DNA from: Casuarina equisetifolia
Taxonomy: Eukaryota; Streptophyta; Magnoliopsida; Fagales; Casuarinaceae
Assembly: GCA_028551475.1 (NCBI GenBank)
Contig: CM052356.1
Location: forward strand, 7,946,001 to 8,010,000
Reading direction: 5' to 3'
DNA: 64,000 bases
The number at the start of each line of letters is the position of its first letter. Position 1 is the first letter of the stretch. Under the pieces are notes generated by a model that worked only from the letters and a program-made list of their open reading frames with translations, ran no database searches and was not told the DNA's origin. Of this stretch, positions 56,560-64,000 are shown piece by piece. Position numbers and translations under genes: made by a program.

Positions 56560-59500
56560 ATAAAACGAAATTTAATCTAAGTTTAAATGAAAGAAACTTT
56601 TTTAATTCTCGAGTTAGTATTTAAATTCTGTCTTTTAAGCCCTCTAATTTGATTCATTCCTTTTGAGTCATGCAATCTACATCCCTTTGCCTTTTGAGTA
56701 TTATTAGAACACTAAATTTTTTTTTTTTTGTATTTTTTGTCGCATGTAAACACCAGTTTGAGGAAAAGAAATAAAAATTGAAAATCAACCATCATAAATT
56801 CAAACATATCCAACTCTTCTTTATTGCCATAACAAACCACTTAAATATCATGCTTTTTAATTGGTATATTCATCATTCATATTAGCCAATTGCTTTTGGA
56901 ATGTTGAAAATTATAGAATATTCTTGAATATGAAGTGATAACAACGAAGAAATTTCGTGACGTGAAATGATGCTAAATTAGATTGCCTATCAACTGTTCC
57001 CCTCTTTTCCAGCTTCACTAAAACAGCAACTCGATAGCCTGTTTTAGACTCGTTATTTAATCTTAAAAAAATAAGGCTCATCCAAAATCCCCATTATCTT
57101 TTTCCTCTGTATTTCAGAAATGTGCTTTGAAATTCAAAAAACAGGTTTTCAAGTCTGAAAGGCTAAAAATGGCTGTTAAACTTTCAATTTTAAAGTAAAC
57201 CTTCATCAAGTCCTCCATAATGAGATTTTAAACTTAAAATCTTATTTTTCTAAATGACTCTTTATGACCAAAGTCTGAAAATCAGGCATTTATATTCCCA
57301 ATTAGAAAACGCATCATCCCAATATTGTCTTTGACCGCTGTGGGTCTTTGTCTTTATCATTCCTCGTGGTCTGTGTTTTCTATTTTGATTGCTCTTTGTG
57401 AGTTTGATCTTTTATTCGTCTCTCTTTATTTATATCTCTCCTATCACTTACGCCGTTTAACATTTATCGTAATACTGCAATCTTGATGTTTTGTTTTTCA
57501 CTATATACAAAACTAGTTTGGAATTGATGTTTGGAGTAGTTTATATGTCAGCCTGGTGTTTTCAACCATCTGCCTGAATAGGTGATGATACTAATAGAAG
57601 GAAAACACAACACATTAGATGTAAATGTTGACAACAAATGTATATAAAACTATGTAACATTTGATTATCATTTCGGTTGTTGTATTTGGTTATTGTAGAA
57701 CCACCGATTCAATAATTTTCATTTCCGAGTTCTCAATCTCTTTTCACTTTCTCCTCGCTACTTCAACCCAATATCTAACTTGTTAAGCCAAAAAAAGAAT
57801 AAAAGATAAAAAATAAAAAAGGAAAGAAAAAAACATAAGAAGCAAATTGAGGATGTCTAAGATTCTTGACACCCGCCTTGAATACCTTTGTCAAAAGGCC
57901 CAAAAAATCCAAGAATGTTACACAAAAAATGAGTTATCGGACCTAATTCAATAGTCCAGCGACTAGGACCATAACTGTACCTAATCAAGTTTACTAACAT
58001 TTTCTTAACTCTAATCTCATATGCAAAAGCTACAAAATGGCTTCCAAACTATTGACCTATAATTTCTTAATTACGTAACTTCCTCCCCGAAAATCAATAA
58101 TTTAGAGAGAACAATGACATATTAGGTGAATGCTAGTCAAGATATTGATGATGTGGCACAACGACTATTTTAATACACCTCCATTGCCTTAGAGAGCAAG
58201 AAAATCATCAAGATTCAGTTTATAACCCATAGTATGATGAAGTAAAATCATGGTGATCTAGTTTGTGATAAAGTGATGCACTTAAACTTGACCTTTAATA
58301 TTATATTAAAAATAATATAATCTCTACTCTTAAAACCCATTCATTAAGAGAAGCAATATTTAAAACTTATAATGAGGTATCAAGTCAAGATATTGGCAAG
58401 ATGTGATAACCACTATTTCTTATGCACCCTTTCATCACAACGATGAGGAAATCATGAGGATTTATTCTATGAATGAAACAATGATGAAGTAAAACCACAA
58501 GGACTCAATTTGTGATGAGGTGTTATACATCATAAATTTTGACAATATGTTAAAAAAGGACCCATTATCCTATTTCAAAACTGCTCACTAATAAATGAGG
58601 TACATAAATATATAAGAATGATATTATGCTAAGATATTGTTAATATCGGATAACCAATAGTCTTTGTAGCCCAAACATAAGGAAATCAAAAGTATTCAAT
58701 TCATAAGCAATGTAATTATAAAAGGAAATCATTGAGATTTAGTCCATGACGAAAGGCTAGTTATTTTCATATAAAAATAATGCAATAATAAAATTTTAAG
58801 TAATGTAAAAGATATAATGTTTTCAACTAGTTTACTATAACACAATTTGATCACATAAAGTTGAATAGCAATAAATATTTTGCTCCGTTTACATACTACT
58901 TGTAAATCTCATGATTAATTCTTTTTTTTTTTTATCAAAATGAGAGTAGCATGCTATAACTAGTGATAGTTTGATTGGTTTTGTTATTTTAAATTAAGCC
59001 TGTGATTTGCTAGGTTGCATCTTTTCATGATCTACAATCCGGGAACTTATGTGGTGAAGCCAATTATAGCAAAAAATAGTCTCCTTCAACAAAACCACCT
59101 TAAAACAATAGAAATTTGACCTTTTAAGAGAAGCTAAGTCTACCATTATTGAATACGAAACAAACAAAACTTTTACTCTGATTGAGTTTTTTTTTTTCAA
59201 GAAATTTAACTCTTCATAGAAGTCGTAGTCAATCTTAAGGTTTTACACTCATATGTTCGTGGTAGAACATGATCATTTTTAATTGTAGGCTTGTTATTTG
59301 GAACAGGAGAAGCTCAAGGGTAGAGAATGGTCTACCTATGCCCCCTCTGCTCCACATCACACCAATAGTCAAACCTCATGCTGATGTGGCTCCATTTCTC
59401 TAATGAACTTAAGAAATATAAGTGTTTGGCTTATATATATCGTGACATTAAGTGAACCATCAAAGAATGAATTATCCTTTAAAGAAAAACATAATAAGTA

Positions 59501-59622
59501 AATGAATAGAGCTAATGAAATTACACAATCCATGGTATTATAATAATCATATAAAAATTACTTTACAAACTTGTTATTGCAATTACATGAGATTAAAACT
59601 AGCAACAAACAATCATAAACAA
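56560..59622. other. Intergenic DNA of duplication copy B
   Basis: Collinear with about 42630-45770, with small indels. It includes a deletion of the CTAGTTTGAAATTACGCC... part near 57480 and a short insert near 58040. No gene was recognised. Confidence 0.6.
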
Positions 59623-62600
59623 TTACACTTGAGTTTCACACCCCGATCCCACAATACACACTCTATGATTTCTTAGTTGCTCTAGTGAAACTCCATGCAA
59701 TTACTTGGCCATTGGTTTGTCATGACATAAAAATTTATAGGACACGCATCTCATTGAAGGTTAAGACTTTGGCTTAACATGTAGACATGCTAATGCTGTT
59801 CTAGCAACAAGAAAAATACTTGGTGCAAAAATATGATTTTGAGCTAGTAGACGTTGGTCTAGTGTCTGAAGTAAGCCAATGTCTAGAGATGAAGGTGATG
59901 ATAATAAAGTCAAGAGTTATGATGAATGTCTTCCCATCAATATTTCTAATGCCACAACTCCAAAGCTATAGATATCACACTTTTTAGTAACTTTCATAGT
60001 ATAGGCGAACTCTGTATAAAAAAGAATTTAAATAAAATTATCAAAAATACAAACTTTTTTGTTCTTTTTTTTTTTAACACAAAGAAATGTAATCGAAGTT
60101 TGTTATTGCACAATACTCCATATTGAAGTGATTGACTATGACCACACATAAACCAATTAAAATAATATATGGTAAGGAAGCACTTACTAGCACAAATATT
60201 ATGGAAGAAGGAACAAAAGTTTTTCATCACATTAGATTTATTTATTTATTTATTTTGTCTATAACTAAACCTCTTTCTCCAATTCTAATCATATAAAACT
60301 AACATTTATCACATATTGATAAAAGTATACTACTGTGATACATACCAAAAAAGTGCACAAACATAATTGTGATTATGAGTATAATACATAATACATGATT
60401 GCTTTAATAATTATTGCTTCTTTTGTCAAAATAAAGTTTGTTTTCCAATTTTTTAAAGAGCAATGATAAAGTATATTTTAATTTTCAAAATTGTTCAGAA
60501 ACTCACACAAAATTATAGAAGTTTATGCTTTTTTTTTCTTTTTGAATTAAGTGTTTAGTTTGGTTTAACAACTCATTGCATTTATATAAATTCTTTCCAC
60601 TACCACTACCATCCTCATAACATCCATTTATTTTTATATTTTGTCTTCCACAACCATCATACTTGTCTTAATATCCATTCTAGCAACTATAATCTTCATC
60701 TTTTGCCATTAAACTCTATCAATGGCTACCCTAATAAAAGGCTTATTGGCATTGGGAACATTGCCTTCACCTAGGCTCCAAAATCCTTTGGAACGAGTTA
60801 AGGACTAATGTCAAAACAAGCTGCTCTTTCTACAATTAGGCATTATAAATTTGAATTTCTTTTTTCTTAATAGAATCACATTGTTGTCCCACTTAACCTC
60901 TCACCGATCTTTCTTATAAACCAAAGGGAAAAAAATTCATTTTGATTCTATGTGTAGGTTGCAATTTTACAAGTATAATAATACATAAATCCAAAACAAA
61001 TAGAGAAAAATTTAGCAATGGAACTTGAGCTTTTTATTGGTTTCTGTAAAAAAATGCAAAAGTTGAACACTCTAGAATGTTTCCTTTTTTGATTTTCCAT
61101 TTCATTTCTTTTCATTAGACCTTTTATTTTTTAGATTAATTTTATTTCATGTTATATGCTTCTTATCACCATTTAATCATGATGGAGATTACATCCCTTA
61201 ATTCTTCATATAGATACCCAAGACTAAAAACAAAAATTAATAAACATAAATATCATACCAAAAAGAAAAAAAGAAGAATAAGTTTACCTGGGGCAATGTA
61301 ACCATAAGTGCCTACAACCAATGTTTGATTGGAGGAATCAGGATCAAGAAGTTTAGCTGTGCCAAAGTCAGAGACAAAACCCTCTAGTTTAGAGTTCAAT
61401 AAAATATTATTACTTGTTATATCTCGATGAACTATTGTTGGAATGCATTCATGATGTAGATAAGATAAGGCATGAGCAATGCCTTTAATGATGTTCACCC
61501 TCTTTGTCCAATCCAACTTTACAGCTTCATCATTGTCATTTAGGACAGAAAATAGACTTCCTTTTTCCATGTGTTGATAGACCAAAAACATGCATTGTTT
61601 GTGCAAACAATACCCATAAAGTTTAATGATATTTCGATGGCAGACCTCTATTAACACCTTTATCTCATTCTTGAAACTCATCAAATATTTGGTTCTCAGA
61701 CTCTAGTCGATGAAGTTTCTTCAATGCAACCACTTTACCACTAGGTAACTTTGCCTTATACACATTACCATAACCACCCGTCCTAATGCAATACTTTATG
61801 TCAAAATCCTCAGTTGCTTGAACAATGTCCTTATATGCAATATGTCCATCATAGTTCCATATCGAGAACAAATTCCCATTTTTTGTTTCTTTTGACTCAA
61901 ATTGGGTTTCCTTAGCCACATGTTGAGATCGACAAAAGATGCTAAGAACTAAAAATAGAGTGAAAATGGGGATGGAAACATAAATATTTATTTTTGTCAC
62001 GAGTGATTTCTCATTAATATGAGGAAACAAAGGGCAATTAGGAATGAATTTATTGTACAATTTCTTATTGCCAACTAATGTAGTATATGACTGATTTTGA
62101 CAATAATGATTTGGAATTGGACCCTCGAAAGAATTGTATGATAAGGAGATTGTTATACCAATGAAAGCACGGGGAATTTTGCCAGTGAGATTGTTATGGC
62201 TAAGATCCAAGGTTGATAAATGGCTTCCAAAACCAAGATTAATAGGTATTTCTCCATTGATAATGTTATGGCTAAAATTAATGTATTCTAGAAAAACAAG
62301 ATTGACTATTTGATTAGGGATTGGACCCATGAGATTGTTATCACTAAGATCCAATGAACGCAAGTTACCCAAACTCCCAACTTGAGCAATATTACTCACA
62401 AGGTTGTTACCCCTAAGGTGTAAGTAAGACAAGTTACCCAAGCTCCAAATTTCTATAGGAATATTTCCCTCAAGATTGTTACCACTAAGGTACAGGTAAG
62501 ACAAGTTACCCAATCTCCCAATTTCTTGAGGGATATTACCTGTGAGATTGTTATCCTCAAGGTTTAAGTAAACCAAATTACCTAAGCTGCCAATAGTTGA

Positions 62601-63459
62601 AGGTATTTGACCACTGAAACTGTTATTATCTAAATCCAAGTACAACAAACCCATCATCTTTCCAACTTCCAAGGGAATGAAACAAGAATTTGATTGGAAT
62701 AAATGAAAAGTATCTCTAATTGGATAAGGTTTGTTAATGAAAGTGGAAACTCACCCCAATAGAGTTTTGGCTTAGATACAACTCTTGCAAACTCCTCAAA
62801 TTTCCTATTTCCGAGGGAATAGAACCATTTATTTGATTTGAGGAAACACCCAAACTTTTCAAATTTGTTAAATTGCCTATGGTATGAGGAATTTGACTGC
62901 TAAAATTGTTTTTATTTAGCCGTAAAATACTCAAATTCTTCATATTTCCTATTTGGAGGGGTATTAAACCTTGAATTTGATTGTAAGAAATATCCAAATA
63001 CTCTAATTAAGTGAGGTTTGTTAATGAAATTGGAAACTCACCCACAAGAGTATTGTTATACAAATCAAGATAAGTGAGTCTCAATTGAGCACCTACCTCA
63101 AGTTGGATACTTCCCCAAAGATAATTTTGGGATAGATCAAGAAGTTCTAAATTGGGTAGGGAAGAAAGATTGAGTCTTAACTCACTCTGGTTGAGTCTTA
63201 GGTAGGACCCAGATAGGCTGATATTCGTGACGCTTCCACCAGCATTGCAAGTGATACCAGGCCACTGGCAAAGGCTTGAAGTATCGTTGCTGTGGGTACT
63301 CCACCATCCAGTCTGCAACAAAGTCCTTGCTTCTAACTTTAGTGCCGATGATTTAAATGCCGCCACAATTTGAACTTCAACATCCAAATATGTTCCAAAG
63401 GACAAGATACAAGCAGCCCATGCTACGATTGCAGTAGAAATGGAAACAAAGGATGTCAT
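59623..63459 (-). pseudogene. MIK2-like LRR receptor kinase, decayed paralogue
   Basis: Same two-exon structure as the gene at 45771-49973: exon 1 63459-61288, exon 2 60011-59623, with exon 2 still 389 bp. Damage seen directly: a stop in LRR 3 at 63007-63009 (CAA to TAA); a 1-bp loss near 62754-62757 after QNSIG; another 1-bp loss near 62680; a 2-bp loss near 61680 before the kinase alpha-C region; and three stops in exon 2 at 59917-59919, 59761-59763 and 59701-59703. The array that has nine LRR units in the sister gene has four here. Kinase motifs ([19 protein letters not shown]) are still readable in pieces. No functional receptor is expected, although the N-terminal 150 codons remain open and could give a short secreted LRR fragment. 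Confidence 0.93.
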
Positions 63460-63739
63460 GGTAGGGGTGTGATTTCGAAGGGCAATGGTAGAAGGTTGAT
63501 CGTCGCGTTCACAACTGAGGACCCTTTAATAAGAAAGATATAGATGGCCAGCGCGTGTGCCCCATACTTGTGGACTAGAAGCCGATTCTGACAGTTAAAT
63601 CTTTTTTTTTTTCCGTAATTTGTGTTGACGTTGAATGTATTACCTACGTGATTTTCACGGAACTCTTCATCTTTTGAAAGTGTTTTCAGAAAACATCATG
63701 AAAAGTTCCTCACACTCATGTGCATTGCGATTACTAGAT

Positions 63740-64000
63740 GACTCTTACTCACGATTTACTGTACAAGTCTAGCGAGCGCTCTTTTTATGAAAGCTTTTCC
63801 AGAAAATATCTTGGCAATTTCCTCCCACTTTGGATTGCCGTGTGGAGCAGCCTTTTGGTCATCAATCTCTTTATCTTTTGGAATTCAGTGGAGCTACAAA
63901 TTTTTACCACGCAATTTACCTTCGGTACTAAAAGATTCTTGCTCACAATTCGTTGTTCCAAGGCTAACGAGAGCACTTTTTTTCTTTTTTAAAAGCTTTC
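63740..64000. repeat. Receptor upstream repeat, copy 3 (runs off window)
   Basis: Matches 50280-50521 upstream of the intact receptor gene, including the block CTTGGCAATTTCCTCCCACT and the TTGGAATTCAGTGGAGC segment. It is cut by the window end, so the right end of the duplication is not visible. Confidence 0.85.

Larger units (their letters stand above)
55561..64000. repeat. Direct segmental duplication, copy B
   Basis: Collinear with 36495-50521 minus the copia element. The left boundary is sharp: homology begins at GGTTAAGG inside HSP exon 2. The copy contains HSP copy 3 (truncated), intergenic DNA, the receptor pseudogene and its upstream repeat, and runs off the window. Confidence 0.88.

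Overview
The window is nuclear DNA of a flowering plant. It has spliced genes with GT-AG introns, AT-rich intergenic DNA, many decayed LTR retrotransposons, and plant-specific families (DUF4408/DUF761 protein, mitochondrial small heat-shock proteins, an MIK2-like LRR receptor kinase, VAP27). A eudicot, probably woody, fits best, but I cannot name the species. I found no bacterial, viral or CRISPR-like system.

Layout. 1-3.1 kb: single-exon DUF4408/DUF761 gene on the minus strand. 3.1-16.3 kb: gene-poor DNA with one Ty3/gypsy relic (minus) and two Ty1/copia relics (plus). 17.0-20.05 kb: six-exon PTPMT/DSP8-type phosphatase gene (plus). 21.8-30.5 kb: twelve-exon palmitoyl-protein thioesterase gene (minus), reconstructed in frame to 330 residues, with one GC-AG intron. 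31.9-33.0 kb: intact two-exon mitochondrial small heat-shock protein gene (HSP copy 1). 34.5-35.9 kb: second gypsy relic. 36.1-42.4 kb: HSP copy 2, whose single intron carries a complete 5.1-kb copia element with identical 208-bp LTRs. 45.8-50.0 kb: full-length LRR receptor kinase gene (minus). 50.3-55.5 kb: a mosaic of duplicated scraps, namely VAP27 terminal exons, an inverted LRR fragment and copies of the receptor upstream region. 55.56-64 kb: second copy of the HSP-to-receptor segment, with a truncated HSP copy 3 and a receptor pseudogene.

History read from the sequence. A segment running from inside HSP exon 2 through the receptor gene and its upstream region was duplicated in direct orientation. 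The copia element later inserted into the first copy only: the second copy keeps the empty target site, which confirms the 5-bp target duplication (ATAAC). The first receptor copy stayed open and has nine near-identical 24-residue LRRs where the second copy has four. The second copy decayed through at least four stop codons and three frameshifts.

The genes do not form one pathway. The phosphatase (phospholipid or phosphoprotein metabolism), thioesterase (depalmitoylation in lysosome or vacuole), mitochondrial chaperones and surface receptor are ordinary neighbours. The notable content is the duplication and transposition history at 31-64 kb.
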